Counted from the first letter of the stretch, positions 47,382 through 60,019 are shown. The stretch is DNA of 64,000 nt from Saturnia japonica (GCA_033032175.1 CM065321.1:8268501-8332500); one strand, 5' to 3'. The notes: generated from the sequence alone by a model not told the origin. Numbers and translations are program-made.

Positions 47382-47655
47382 GTAGTATGAAGTATCTTAT
47401 TAAATAAAGTCCCCCTGCTGCGTTTGTCTGTCTGTCTGAACGCGACAAACTCAAAAACTACCCAACGGATTTTCATCAACGGATGGAGTGATTTATGAGG
47501 AACGTTTAGGTGTATAATTCATTAAAGTTTTGTGTAAATTGACTGAAATATGACAATGATTGTTGAAGATATCGGAAAAATTCACGCCGCATAAATCAAT
47601 AGAGTTCTATGTAATACTCTGCTACCCATGCGAAGCCGGGACGGGTTGCTATTGT
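47382..47655 (+). repeat. Interspersed repeat ending 'gctacccatgcgaagccggg'
   Basis: It starts near 'aaataaagtccccctgctgc', contains 'tgtctgtctgtctgaacgcg' and ends at 'gaagccgggacgggttgct', a structure typical of short lepidopteran repeats. Non-coding. Confidence 0.5.
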
Positions 47656-48043
47656 GTATTAACTTAAACCACCAGACCCTCTTTGAAACCACAAATAATA
47701 TATTAAAACAAATAAACGTTTATTTAGTTTCGTGTTTCTAATTCTTTACAAAACTATCTAAATGGAATAAATTTATTTAACACAAAACAGATGGTATCTA
47801 TCTCCACTGTCATTTTAGTAGTTGTCCATTGAGTGTTAAAACTTGTAACAGAATTCGTCTTATGTAATTGGATCCCGGATTACCAGGGTCTACGGGTATC
47901 GTGTCTATTGTGGGTAGCACACCCTTTTGTATATCACTCAAATAGTAATAATTAATTGATCGCGATTAAATTTTCTTTAAGGGTTTTGTTGTTTTTTTTA
48001 TATATAAGGAAACTATTTCATTCTTAGAGAGGTGGAATGAAAG

Positions 48044-48391
48044 TACAGTGTAAACTCTTTATAAAGTTATCCTTTATAACGATAAACTCCCTATAACGTT
48101 GAAGTGAGCCCAACTTGGTTGGTTTGCGTTAAAACCCACATATTGAAACACTCTTTATAGCGATACGCCATTCTCTATTATGAAGAAATGTGTAGGAAGA
48201 CGATTCCACCATATATCTAGATATGAATAGAATACATAAAATAATACAAAACAAGTACTGGTATATCAAAAAACGTCAGACAAAGTTATCAGACTATATG
48301 TGTTAACAATAATTTTTGGTCACTCCATATAACGATAACGACAAAAAAATGCTCAGTCCCTTGAGTTTCGTTATAAAGAGTTTACATTGTA
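48044..48391. mobile_element. pogo-like MITE, 344 bp
   Basis: The element 48046-48389 shares ends and about 100 bp of body with 18730-18897 ('ataacgttgaagtgagccca', 'tgctcagtcccttgagtttc'). It carries about 130 bp of extra sequence (about 48185-48320). TA on both sides. Confidence 0.75.
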
Positions 48392-49120
48392 TTGTTACAT
48401 AAAGTTGTTAAAAATCGACTAATTGAGAGTTATTTGCACTATCGATTAAATGATAGTTGGGGATTAAACCAACAATAGTTTATTTCGGAAGGAAAGTACT
48501 CGTACATAATATGGGGTTGAATTTTGTGATTGCAACAAAGATTTGTGCGAAGTCCTTTTTAACTCGGAAACTTACCAAACTACGCAAGCTGCGGAACGCG
48601 ATAATGACCTTTTCTATAACTCCTAAACTTACCAAACTACGCAAGTTGCAAAACACGCGAATGACCTTTTTTGTTGTAGCTCGAAGGGCTGACATACATT
48701 TTGTAGTAAAGAACAATCGACAGTCAAACGATTAATTGAGTTATCTTACAAAACCATCGATGCTATCGCATTTAAAAATAATTGATGGGACTACTGTATA
48801 CACAAATCTAATTGATAATGGCTTAGTAATAATACGCTTGCTTACCCCGTTGAGTCCTGTAGGTTTGAATTCTATAATGAGCTCGGGCTTTTGCTCGTAA
48901 TGAAACTAGAGCATAGTGGTAATGCGTAATGCGGTATATGGTCATCTGGCTAACTTCTCTATTAAAATAAAATTCTGTCACCTAAAACTTACTCCATTAT
49001 TTTGTTTTTACATTATAATGTATTATACATAATCTTCGAGCTCTTCACCACCTAAAATTAAGTTAAATCAGTACCAGACATTAGCATAAAAAATAGTAAA
49101 ATTAATGCAACTTTTTAGTT
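48392..49120. other. Repeat remnants, no gene
   Basis: 48540-48670 shows a duplicated phrase ('aaacttaccaaactacgcaa' twice, 66 bp apart). 48810-49000 is a SINE-like relative of 41530. Confidence 0.45.
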
Positions 49121-49125
49121 ATCTA

Positions 49126-49278
49126 TGTTAAAAATACTTTGAATTTCGCGCCTTTTAATGTCGACTCGCACTTGACGTATTACAATTATGTTCGCTCTCT
49201 CTGTTCTGTGACATCATAGCGTTAAGTCTGTAAATTATAATAAAGTGGTTAAACAGTGTTTTATCATTTAATTTAATA
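49126..49278 (+). repeat. 5' LTR of the copia element
   Basis: It begins TGTTAAAAAT and ends TTTAATA. AATAAAG near 49240 may serve in 3' processing. It differs from the 3' LTR at one base, A versus T, in 'gtggtta.acag'. Confidence 0.93.
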
Positions 49279-49292
49279 GGTTATGGGCCCAG
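49279..49292 (+). promoter_or_regulatory. Primer-binding site
   Basis: GGTTATGGGCCCAG immediately follows the 5' LTR. It is the copia-type site for an internal fragment of initiator tRNA-Met. Confidence 0.85.
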
Positions 49293-49446
49293 AAAAGCTC
49301 TGACCAACAGTGCAAATAAAGACAACTAGTAAAAAACTGATACAAAGACATTGTAGTGAACATAACCTCAACTACGCAAAGTGTCCCCATACTTGTGCTT
49401 TTAGCAGTGTGAATTCATACGTTTTCGTTAAAAATCTGTTTAAAAA

Positions 49447-50160
49447 ATGGCAGCGAATAATCAATTGGCGTTTATTGAAAAGTTATCAGGCCGTGAAAAC
49501 TATGCAACTTGGCGGTTTGCAGTGAAAACTTATCTGCAACATGAAGAGTTATGGGACTGCATAGAAAACACAAACGCGGTAATAGATATGAAACGTAACA
49601 CAAAAGCGAAAACAAAAATAATTCTTTTAGTTGATCCGATAAATTATGTGCACATTCAGGAGGCAAGCACTGCAAAGGAGGTCTGGGATAAGTTGTCATC
49701 AGCATTTGACGACTCAGGGATGACACGCCGAGTTGGTTCGCTGCGTGATCTCTGCAACACCACGCTAACCGGATGTCAAAACATAGAGGAATATGTGAGC
49801 AAAATAATTAGTACTGCCCACAAACTTAGAAACATTGGCTTTAGTGTAGATGACGAATAGCTTGGCACACTGCTACTCTCTGGTCTACCTGACTCCTATA
49901 AGCCAATGATAATGGCTATTGAAAGCTCCGGCATAAAGATAACTTCAGATTCTGTGAAAGCAAAATTATTACAAGATGTCAGAAAACCAGAAAATGATTC
50001 TACAGCATTTACAGTTAAAATGAAATATCAAGAAAATAAAAAGAAACATCCTAAGGGCCGCGCTGCTACACTTGTAATAAGTATGGCCATAAAAGTCCAG
50101 ACTGTCAGTCTAAATCTAAAAATACACCACAAAAATCAAACAGTTCGTCTTATGCAGCTG
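49447..50160 (+). pseudogene. copia gag
   Basis: The frame starts with MAANNQLAFIEKLSGRENYATW, the gag domain of copia-type elements, with EVWDKLSSAFDD. It is cut by TAG at 49858-49860, continues in the same frame (GLPDSYKPMIMAIESSG), then is shifted by a one-base change near 50055-50060. Beyond that point the zinc knuckle CYTCNKYGHKSPDC can be read in the pol frame. Confidence 0.88.
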
Positions 50161-51347
50161 TGTTTGTGGCGACATCCACTCAAGAAGATGCTTGGTATGT
50201 GGCTTCTGGTGCATCCTCACATATCACTAAGCACAGGAGTCTACTTCAAAACGAGATTACTCCTGTCATACAGAACATAAGAGTCGCAGACAATAAAGTA
50301 CTATCTGTGCAATGCTCGGGACAAGTGAGTTTAGATGTATATAATGATAAAGGTCAAGAAAACAAGGTGCTGTTTACAAACGTTTTGTATGTTCCTGAAC
50401 TTGCGACTAATCTATTATCCGTAAGTCAGATTATAAAAAGTGGTGGCCAAGTAAAATTTGATCAAACAGGCTGTGTTATTATGAATAATAAAAATCAGAT
50501 AGTAGCAACAGCGAGTATTGTCAACAACATGTACCGGCTGAATATGCCTGTAAGAGGCTATGCATGCATGTCTGATGTTGAAAAACAAGATGTTTACCTG
50601 TGGCACCAAAGAATGGGACACCTAAACTTTCATAGCTTAAAGAAAATGACTGAAAATACTGAACATGTAATTTTCTCAGCAAAATCAGAAAATCCGACAT
50701 GTTTAACCTGCAAGGAAGGTAAACTGACACGGCTTCCTTTCAAAAATGAAGGCTCAAAAGCTAAAAGTCTTCTTGAAATAATCCACTCTGATATATGTGG
50801 ACCTATGGAAACACAAACTCTAGGAGGTGCTAAATACTTCATAACATTTCTTGATGGCTATTCAAAGAAAATCTATGTGTATTTTCTTCATCACAAGTCG
50901 GAAGCCCTGGAAAAATTCAAAGAATTTAAGAATGAAGTGGAGAATATGTTAGATACTCGTATAAAAGTTCTTCGAACTGATAACGGCTTGGAATATGTCA
51001 ACAAGAGTTTCTCTGATTTTCTGTAAAGCGCTGGCATCATACATCAAACAACCACACCCTACACACCAAAACAAAACGGGACAGCAGAACGCATGAATAG
51101 GACTCTAATCGAAAGAGCAAAATGTATGCTGCTGAATGCCAACTTGTCTAAACAATATTGGGCTGATGCGATACATACCGCTGCCTACATAATCAATCGT
51201 TCTCCTACAAAGTCTCTGTTATTCAAAACACCTGAAGAAGTGTGGTCTGGTCAAAAACCAATGGTGAACCATATGCGTATATTTGGTTGTGAGGCCATGG
51301 TAATGGGATCCAAAGGCACAAAAGATGATTTTCATTGGATATTGTGA
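50160..51347 (+). pseudogene. copia protease and integrase region
   Basis: The protease segment reads WYVASGASSHIT. The position of the catalytic Asp of the D-S/T-G triad is Ala, so the protease is predicted dead. Integrase zinc-binding residues are in WHQRMGHLNFHSL and CLTCKEGK. The catalytic residues are Asp in HSDICGPM, Asp in LRTDNGLEY and Glu in QNGTAERMNRTL. TAA at 51024-51026 separates the second Asp from the Glu. The frame changes again near 51325-51345, probably through a small deletion before FIGYCDHTKGYRF. Confidence 0.88.
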
Positions 51348-53274
51348 TCACACAAAGGGCTACAGGTTCATAATACCGGACTCCAGAAAAGTAATAAAGA
51401 GTAGAGATGCTATATTTCTTGAATCAACTGTAAAAAGAGATTATGTATCTGTAGAATTGTCCATGAAGCACCCTGCAACAAATAATTATATTGAAAAAGT
51501 AAATAAAATTGACACTGACAGAGATGAAGACTCAATTTCAATAAGTTCATATGATACAGTATATGAAGATAAAACTAGTTCAGACAGTGAATACATACCT
51601 GATACCAGCATTGATACTCCTCCAGTAAGTAATGTAAACTTAAGACCTAGAAGAAAAAGAACAGAAAATTTTATAGATTCAGATTATGCAGAAAAAGATA
51701 CTTACCTGTGTCAACATGAAGAGACTCTGTTAGATGTTCCTTTAACACATAAAGAAGCTATGAACTCTATCAATAATAAAAACTGGAAGAAAGCTATTGA
51801 TGAAGAACTTAATGCTCATCATAAAAACAATACCTGGACATTGGTTGAAAAACCCCAAAATGACAAAGTGATAGGCTCTAAATGGGTGTTCCGAATCAAA
51901 GAAGAACCAACGGGTCCACGCTACAAAGCAAGACTATGTGCTAGAGGGTATGCACAAACAGCAGGTATTGATTACCAACAAACATTTGCACCAACAGTCA
52001 GGTATGATTCAATTCGTCTTCTACTATCAGTAGCCGTTCAAAACAAACTTAAAATTATTCAATTAGATGTTAAGACAGCATTCCTTTATGGCGAACTTGT
52101 AGAGACCATATTTATGACTCCACCAGATGGACTATCCTGTGATGAAAATATAGTCTGTAAACTAAACAAGTCCATATATGGATTAAAACAGGCTCCTCGG
52201 TGTTGGAACCATAAATTTGACTCTGTACTTAAAAATTTTGGCTTTGTGAATAGTAAAGCTGATCAATGTGTTTATGTTGGTCAGGTCAATAAAAAGAAAT
52301 GCTACCTTTGTCTTTATGTCGATGATGGATTATTATTTTCATCGGATGAAGAAGCTTTAAAAGAAATAACCAAAGAATTAAACACTATATTTGAAATTAA
52401 AATCTTGAACACACCACGCAACTTTTTGGGAATGCAAATAGAAAGATTTAATAACTACATATTTATACATCAAACTAAATATATAAAAGAAATGTTAAAC
52501 AAATTTAACATGAATAATGCCAATTCCAACAGTATTCCAGTTGACCCTCACATGAAATTACAAAAAGGAGATGGGGAGCTTGAGAAGAATATATCATACA
52601 GAGAAGCAGTAGGCTCTCTAATGCATTTGGCCATTGTGAGTCGACCCGACATAATGTTCGCCGTCAGTCTGGTGAGTCGATTCCTTAATTGTTACAATCA
52701 AACTCATTGGAACGCAGTAAAAAGAATCTTCAAATATTTGAAAGATACAAAAGAACATGGGCTGTGTTACTCACACACTTCACAACCCTCAGAGGTCATA
52801 GGCTACAGTGATGCTGACTATGCAAATGATCTTGACACACGTCGTTCAGTCACTGGCTATGTTTTTATAAAGAACGGAGCAGCTGTAACTTGGTCCAGCC
52901 AAAAGCAACAAACAGTGGCCTTGTCTACAACTAAGGCTGAGTTCATGGCAGCTTGTGCTGCCACCAAAGAGGCAATATGGATAAGACAATTTTTAAGTGA
53001 CATTGGTGAATATAAACAGGATAAAGTGTATCTTCATTTAGACAACCAAAGTGCTATTAGTGTTATTAAAAATGTAAACTTTCATAAAAGATGTAAGCAC
53101 ATTGAAATTAAATATCACTTTATTAAGGAAAAATATCGCCAAAAGATTATTGCATTAAACTTTGTTAGTAGTGATTATCAATATGCAGACATACTAACTA
53201 AAGCATTGTCAAAAGATAAATTTCAGTTTCTAAAATGTAAACTTGGAATGTGTTCATATAATTCTCTTTCTTAA
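51325..53274 (+). CDS. copia reverse transcriptase and RNase H, open frame
   Basis: An uninterrupted 649-codon frame. Reverse transcriptase motifs are WVFRIKEE, YKARLCARGYAQ, the catalytic Asp in IIQLDVKTAFLYGEL, SIYGLKQAPRCW and the YVDD motif in LCLYVDDGLLFS. RNase H motifs are GYSDADYANDLDTRRSVTGYVF, TTKAEFMAA, HLDNQSAI and KHIEIKYHF. It normally makes element cDNA inside particles. The first part (to about residue 40) is the end of the integrase region, reached through a frameshift, so the ATG at 51325 is not a natural start. Confidence 0.9.
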   Translation: MIFIGYCDHTKGYRFIIPDSRKVIKSRDAIFLESTVKRDYVSVELSMKHPATNNYIEKVNKIDTDRDEDSISISSYDTVYEDKTSSDSEYIPDTSIDTPPVSNVNLRPRRKRTENFIDSDYAEKDTYLCQHEETLLDVPLTHKEAMNSINNKNWKKAIDEELNAHHKNNTWTLVEKPQNDKVIGSKWVFRIKEEPTGPRYKARLCARGYAQTAGIDYQQTFAPTVRYDSIRLLLSVAVQNKLKIIQLDVKTAFLYGELVETIFMTPPDGLSCDENIVCKLNKSIYGLKQAPRCWNHKFDSVLKNFGFVNSKADQCVYVGQVNKKKCYLCLYVDDGLLFSSDEEALKEITKELNTIFEIKILNTPRNFLGMQIERFNNYIFIHQTKYIKEMLNKFNMNNANSNSIPVDPHMKLQKGDGELEKNISYREAVGSLMHLAIVSRPDIMFAVSLVSRFLNCYNQTHWNAVKRIFKYLKDTKEHGLCYSHTSQPSEVIGYSDADYANDLDTRRSVTGYVFIKNGAAVTWSSQKQQTVALSTTKAEFMAACAATKEAIWIRQFLSDIGEYKQDKVYLHLDNQSAISVIKNVNFHKRCKHIEIKYHFIKEKYRQKIIALNFVSSDYQYADILTKALSKDKFQFLKCKLGMCSYNSLS

Positions 53275-53364
53275 ACTGTTTAAATATTTTTAAAATGCAA
53301 CTTCACTGTTAAATTTTATACTTGTTTTTAGATATTTGTTTATGAGGCTTGAACTCGAAGGGAA

Positions 53365-53517
53365 TGTTAAAAATACTTTGAATTTCGCGCCTTTTAATGT
53401 CGACTCGCACTTGACGTATTACAATTATGTTCGCTCTCTCTGTTCTGTGACATCATAGCGTTAAGTCTGTAAATTATAATAAAGTGGTTATACAGTGTTT
53501 TATCATTTAATTTAATA
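53365..53517 (+). repeat. 3' LTR of the copia element
   Basis: 153 bp, one base different from the 5' LTR. Preceded by the polypurine tract at 53357-53364 and followed by atcta. Confidence 0.93.
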
Positions 53518-53522
53518 ATCTA

Positions 53523-55189
53523 GCTAGATCGAACTTCATTCAGCTCAAGAATATGATGTCTATTTCAACTATTACTAGCGATCGCCCTAAGGTCGAAAAT
53601 CGACCAGCGACTTTTTGATCATATACTATTTTCTGTTTGACATTTACAGTATTCATAAACATTGAGTATTATCTTCACCACTTGTTGTCACTTTTCGTTG
53701 AGTGACAATGTCAATATTTTGGGGGGTCTAAGTTCAATGGCACTGGTCCGGTTAGAGTCCCCAGTATTAATTTATTTTATTTAATATATTAGTAACAGAT
53801 ATTATAGATAAACTTTAACATAATCCTCCTTTTTCGCAATCGGGTAAAACTAATAAAAATAGTTCAAATTTAATATAGTTAATGATAGATTAATAAAAGT
53901 TTTTATCACAGTGGTATATTAATGTCGGTGAAATTTTCCCTGGGGAAATTTTAATAAGAACTTTGAATCCGGGAACCATGCTCTACTAGGGGCTAATATT
54001 ATTCAGTCGCTTTCTTAACTTATGAAAGTTTTTAATTAAGGACTAATGCTGACACGGACTACAAAAATACAACTGCAAATTATAAATCTGGCTTTCTGGT
54101 ACATTATAAATTAAATATATTTCGGAATATATGTAATAATTTAAATTCTACATTCAATAATAAGTTGTACGTTGCAACATTTTCTGTTAAAATATCTTAG
54201 TAAAAACTGAAGCCAACAACAGTTCACGTAGACCAAAAAACCCGTCAGAAACAAACCTAAACAATGAAGTTGTAAAAAAAACATGATATAAAATCTTGAA
54301 ATCACAAGAATTTAAATAATACAGTTTTTACCTGAATCTTAATCTGTCATGTTGTGGTTTTTACTTTAAATCATAAACTTGCGTTATTTGGCTCAATATT
54401 ATTATGTAATATTGGTGACATTTTGCGTGATATAGTTTGGTGCAAATGTAATGTGAATTATAAATAATAAATAGAAGTGTGAATTTTTATTTGCCACAAA
54501 AACAGTTTTAACAAGAGAGCCACCGTTTTGTTAAATCATTGTTTTACTTTTTTGATATCTGAAGATTAAAAAAAATTCTATTGGCATCTATCTATACACA
54601 TAAAATGCTTTATCCTGAATGACTGACGGATCAACGCACAACCTAAGCCAATAATCGTAGAGACCTGAAACTTAGAGGTGTGTTCTTTGTATGACGTAGG
54701 CATCTGATAAGAAAGGATTTTCCGTAATTCTACCCCTAAGGGGCTGAAAAGGAGGGGCAAAGTTTGTATGGGACAACGTGATTTCTTGGTCCAATCTACT
54801 TCAAATTTTGCATAAACCTTTTTTAAAAAAATTGATGGAAGACGTGTTTCGTATTTTATTGACATTCATCCCCTGGGTTAAAAAGGGGTAGAAAGTTATT
54901 TCGGCGGTCATTTGCTTCGAAGTTGATATCAATACTCCTTAGTGCTTTTGATTTAAATTACTTTTTATTTCGACAGATGTTTGAAAACTCAATCCGATTT
55001 TATTCAAAAAAGGTTGAACTCACTTAAAAACATTAGCAAATACTCTTTAAAATTGGAATATCTCGAAAGTCACCATACTATATTAGTACCTCATCTGAAG
55101 GTTTCTAAGCTTAAAGAGGTTTTGCACTTTTAGGGACTTATAGGGACATAGAGTTCGAAATTAGAAATGGTAAGGACTAGAAGAACATC
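53523..55189. other. Repeat remnants, no gene
   Basis: 54560-54900 carries 'taaaatgctttatcctgaat', 'gatcaacgcacaacctaagc' and 'ctacccctaaggggctgaaa', phrases of a common insect short repeat. No coding signal. Confidence 0.45.
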
Positions 55190-55460
55190 CATACTAATAT
55201 TATATATGCGAAAGTAACTCTGTATGTCTGTCTGTCTGTTACGTTTTCACGCCCAAACCGGTCAACCAATTTTAATTAATTTTGGTATAGAGATAGATTG
55301 TACCTTGGAAAAGGACATAGAGTACTTTTTGTAGCGAAAATAGGAAATGAAAATATGTAAGAGGGAAATATGGGAACACCAACACGCATGCGCGGTTATG
55401 GTGAAATGACATCAACTTCCACGACAACCAGTTTGTTGATTTATTGACATTGTTATACTT
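55190..55460 (-). repeat. Dispersed repeat, family of 2341-2600, inverted
   Basis: 'atccatactaatattatata', 'tgcgaaagtaactctg', 'ttacgttttcacgcc' and 'gacatagagtac' are the complement of the 2341 and 20440 copies. Confidence 0.7.
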
Positions 55461-55744
55461 AATAAGCAATGTATTGTATTTCTAGTACTTACCTAATAAA
55501 TTATAGTCCACTGTTCTTTTAAGATTAGCGGAGGTATTTTTAAACTCTTTAACTACGCAGTACCGCATAATTACAGTTTTATTTTATGACTGAAATGTGA
55601 CGTATGCTATCAAACCGTGGCTTGCGGGAGTTTATATATTCTAAGCAATATGCCTATTGTAAGTTATCTGGATTATACAGTTCTAATTATTTCATTGTGT
55701 TTTTCCACGTGTACATTTACAATATAAATATCATAATTACACTA

Positions 55745-56045
55745 TCACACACATAGTGATAAATCCATCTACATTTTTATTGTTTGTCATATTCCAAAAT
55801 CAGCCGGTGTATATGCAGTAATATAGAGAAGTGGTAGGGATCGCGACCACCATGCACATAATGATAAGCCCCCCCATCTATGATATTTTTGGTTTGTCTT
55901 GTTCCGAAATTAACCGATTTTGCAGTAATATAGCTGGTGGTAGGGATTGCGACCACCATGCGCACATAATAATAAACCCATCTATGATTTTCTTTTGATT
56001 TGTCGGGTTTCTGCAACAGTTATAGATGTATATGCAGTAACAACT
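55745..56045 (-). repeat. Tandem repeat, about 105-bp units (three)
   Basis: 'tgataaatccatctac', 'tgataagccccccc' plus 'atctatg', and 'aataaacccatctatgat' mark successive units at 102-108 bp spacing. Each also has 'gtagggat.gcgaccaccatg'. Inverse of the units at 19010-19740. Confidence 0.7.
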
Positions 56046-58489
56046 AAATAACTACTCATTAGCTATTTATTCCATAAAGATAACTGTAGCATAAACAAAG
56101 TTAATTTCATCATGTGTTTCTAAATATATTTATGACTGTTAGACTGCTATCTATTAAAAAAATAGTTTAATAAGCAGGCACTAGATCTGAACCTGAACCT
56201 ACGAACTAGGAAACTGTACGAAATTCATAGTAAATGTCATGAATATATAAAATACTTTTTATAAGTCCATGGTAAATGTATATATACTGTGTTTATAAGT
56301 CGTACGTAGGTAGTATAAATATAATTTCATTATTTACTTCTAAAATAATTCATTATTTTAAGGTAAAATAATTATTACATGGTATTAATCCTTATCGAAA
56401 TAAATATGTTATTCATAACAAGTATTTAATTTTGAACACAATTGTTCTTTACATAATTTGATTTCAATTAATGTCTTAGGAAATATCACAGTTTTAAAAT
56501 ACCTCCTTAGCAAAATAATGATCAAGTACCACGTGCGCATTTTCATGTGGGGCGAATTGTGCTTAAATAATTTGTTTCAGTTTCAGCTCCTTTATGTATT
56601 ATAGGTGCCTACGACCAACTCTATCTTTTATGTGACGCAGACAAAGTCGCGCGGGTCAGCTAGTCGTTTTATAAATAGACGCGTTATACTCTCACTAAAA
56701 GCAATTTGAAAACGATATATCTGGGTATATCAGCACGTTGAAACAAAAGAGATAGGCAATCACAGCGAGGCGGAAACTCTGTTGTCAAAAAAGGACAAAG
56801 ATTATGAACTGAAGGCAGTTGCCCACCTTTCACGATTGCATGTAAAGAGCGTCAATGCCGTATCTACTTGAAAATATCATTGATTCACGTGATATTGGCA
56901 TAATTGCATATAAACTAAATATAAACATAATTGCATATAAACACGTTGAAATTAAATAAGAAGAATAATTTTAAGATAGAATGTTAAGAATTTAAAAAAA
57001 TTTAAATGTACAGAACTAATGTATATATATCTATATCTTTTATTAATAAGTACAATACCTTGAAACAAAGTTAACGTATTTAATAGCTGTAATATAGATT
57101 GCGTTTGTAGTGTTTTAAATTTTTCTTTGGGTAGTATTTAGAATTACCTTTAAAACAGTTCAAACATCTAATGAGCTATAATTCTTGTTAGACGAAAGAT
57201 TTATAGACTCGGTAAGAATAGTTAGGTGAGATAGTCTCCCACTGAGAGCAGTGTTCTACATCCGATACTACAATATATCAATGAGAGTACCCTTAGGGTA
57301 GAGTGTGTTGGTCACGTATTAGGAATGTTTTTCGATGGACCCCGAAGCTAACTAACCGTGGGAAAATATTTTAACACCCTTTGTTTCCTTTTATAGTTAA
57401 AATATAACAAACACATTTCCATTCAAAATGTAAGTAAATTGTGCGGAGAATTATTTTACATACATTAAATACAATACAATTATAAACCGGTATATCTTTT
57501 TCATTGGAATACGTCTTTAGCTTGTATAGTAATTCAAAAATTGATGATAATAAAATCGCGTGATACACTTTGGCACTGCAGCTACATATATTATTTATCA
57601 TCACTCGATAGTTTATATCAAAGAACTCATTCCACAGTTTGAAGAACTTTTTAGTTCGGTTCGATATGGAGGCTACCATAAAAGTGTGGCTGCAAAACCC
57701 AGCACGTTTGTTAATATACCAATTAACAATTTCTAAATGACCGGAGCTTATTGCTATATATATCTAATTGAAATCTATATATACAATAAAACATATTTAT
57801 ATTTTTGTGGTCATACTTACTCAATAAAATCACTGCACAAAGTCCCCTGATGAATGATAACAGCGTTCCGAGAAAATATCATTAGTAGTGCGGTTCCATG
57901 GAAAGTTATTGATTCATATCGAAAAGAAACCTATGTAACGAGTGAGCTGTTTACGGACATTTTTATTCAATTTGTTTCTCCTGGAAATATGTCCATCCTT
58001 CGCCACACACACTTATCATAAACCTATCAACAATATGAAAAAAATATATAAAAACTAAATAAATAAGTAGTATGTAAGAAGTTTATAAATTATTTGAACG
58101 TATATTTATATTTTCACTGATCCCCCGAGAGTTCCTCGGGCAGGGAGATATATTTTTTACAAGATGTCTGTTATTCAGCGTGATCTTATCTCTGTATATA
58201 TCTGTGGTTTTGTGATGACAGATGAATACTGTAATTATATTAAATCTGCGCTCTATTTTGCAGTCATTCACTTTTACATGTGTTCAAAAATATACTTAAT
58301 TCTAACGATATTAACAGCTCTTTACCCGAAATAAAATTCTTATTAAAATATTTACCTAAGTGGTACCTTTTTTAATACCGAGACACTTGTTTGATATCGC
58401 CTAGTGATACCACTTGTGTAGCATTTCATTAAACTCCGATGTGATATTTAACATATAAGTAAAACAATAGCTTAATCATAATAAAAAAT
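56046..58489. other. Repeat remnants, no gene
   Basis: 56300-56665 is the plus-strand relative of the Helitron-like element at 44565-45250 and ends 'gcgcgggtcagctag'. The remainder is AT-rich with no recognised gene. Confidence 0.45.
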
Positions 58490-58790
58490 ACTAGTTGTGC
58501 CCCACGGTTTCATCCGTGTTACGTTTATTCGACCAACTATCAACTGGACCGCCTCCAACACACCAAGTTTTTCTTACAAATCGTACTTATATACAGCTTT
58601 CCAACATGCTTGACGTTTATGGTTACTGTTTCGGTACTTAGGGTCATAGCGTGTAGCTATATATATAGCCTTCCTAAAAAAGTAAGTTTCAAAATGCTAA
58701 AATAATTTTTCAGATCTGACTAGTAGTTTCAGAGATTAGCGCGTTCAGACAAACAAACAATCACTTGAGCTTTATTATATTAATAAGAAG
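58490..58790 (-). mobile_element. Helitron-like non-autonomous element
   Basis: In minus orientation it begins near 58787 ('ttattaatataataaagctc') and ends near 58492 ('cggatgaaaccgtggggcac', 'aactag'). Headers of the same kind are at 24500 and 39890. Confidence 0.45.
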
Positions 58791-58884
58791 GGGTTTACCC
58801 TCGCCAATTTATATTCATAGTACATATAGTTCCATCATAAAGCATGGCGATCCGCCGCCACGGCCTGTATCGCCACGCCAACAA

Positions 58885-59220
58885 TCAGGTTTCATCAGCA
58901 TCATCATGTCCACTGCTGAACATAGGCCTCCAGAGCGACCGATCTTGTGCGGCCTGCACCCAACGGCTCCCATCGACCTTTATTATGTCGTCTTTCCATC
59001 TAGTGGGGGGCCGTCCTACGCTGCGCTTTCCGGTGTGTGGTCTCCACTCGAGAACCTTTCTGCCCCAACGGCCATCAGTTCTCCGAACTATGTGCCCCGC
59101 CCGGTACCACTTCAACTTGCTAATCCTTTTGGCTATGTCGGTTACCTTAGTTTGTCTATGAATCTCCTCATTTCTAATTCGATCTCGTAGAGAAACACCA
59201 AGCATAGCCCTAGCATACAT
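58885..59220 (-). pseudogene. RTE-type LINE ORF2 C-terminal fragment
   Basis: A 111-codon frame reading RAMLGVSLRDRIRNEEI, KLKWYRAGHIVRRTDGRWGRKVLEW and VGRPPTRWKDDI, a sequence pattern I recognise from the C-terminus of RTE-clade ORF2 in insects. Upstream domains are absent. The frame is still open, suggesting a fairly recent copy. Confidence 0.75.
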
Positions 59221-59259
59221 AGCAATCAGGTTTACCCCTCGCCTATAGGTGTTTCACAT

Positions 59260-60019
59260 CAAAAATTACGATTTTTGCTAAGTAAGGTAATCATGGAATG
59301 AATTAAACTTCCCGTGTCCAAAATATAACCAAAAGCAGTAAAAAATTAATAAAACTTATATTTGTGGATTTCTTACGATTTGTAAATATATTATTTCCAA
59401 TTATTATAGCCTATCAAATGACGAATGGAATAGCTACCCGTGTACAAAATTTCATAGGATTCGTCGAGCAGTTTTTGAGTAAAATCCGGACATACAACCA
59501 GACAGACCAAAAAAAACTTAAGGCATATTCTTGATCACTGTCTTTTACATAGCATGTTTATCGGAAAATTTGGAAAAAAATACATGTACAGACAGGACCA
59601 CAAATTTATTGATAGAGATTAGTAAGTTGCCACCTACAACTTAGCATTTTGCTAATTAATAATACTAATTCAATCATATACCTCTCATCTCTATATTTCA
59701 TATGTAGGTAATACAAAGCAATCAAATATTCTCAATTTTTCAAAATATTGTTTCTTATTTAAAACATTAACAGCGTAATTACAGTTCTACTAATACAGTT
59801 CTATTGTTTTCGTGTAAAACTTATTAAAAGTTACATTTAAAACAGTTACCCATTAATTATCCATTAGAATTACTAGTAAAGCGTTAATTATAATGAAAAC
59901 TTCGTGTCTTGGAACTTTTCACTGAAAAAGTAATTTCTTTATCATCGTTTAGATGTGTAGTAAAGTTTTATCATCAGACGTTCGCTAGGTTATATACCGA
60001 AAACACAGCTTAGTTTAAA
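59260..60019. other. Repeat remnant and 5' flank of the receptor gene
   Basis: 59280-59610 carries 'cgtgtacaaaatttcatagg' and 'aaccagacagacc', a copy of the 120-bp-period repeat family. 59650-60019 is AT-rich upstream sequence with TATATA at 59991, 29 bp before the ATG, which is close for a promoter, so the true start site may lie farther upstream. Confidence 0.4.

Larger units (their letters stand above)
49121..53522 (+). mobile_element. copia LTR retrotransposon, young but broken
   Basis: Two 153-bp LTRs (49126-49278 and 53365-53517) differ by one base. The 5-bp duplication atcta flanks the element. The primer-binding site GGTTATGGGCCCAG starts at 49279, complementary to an internal stretch of initiator tRNA-Met as in Drosophila copia. 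A polypurine tract gaagggaa precedes the 3' LTR. Element length is 4392 bp. Gag-pol is a single region in copia order: gag, protease, integrase, reverse transcriptase, RNase H. Confidence 0.95.
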
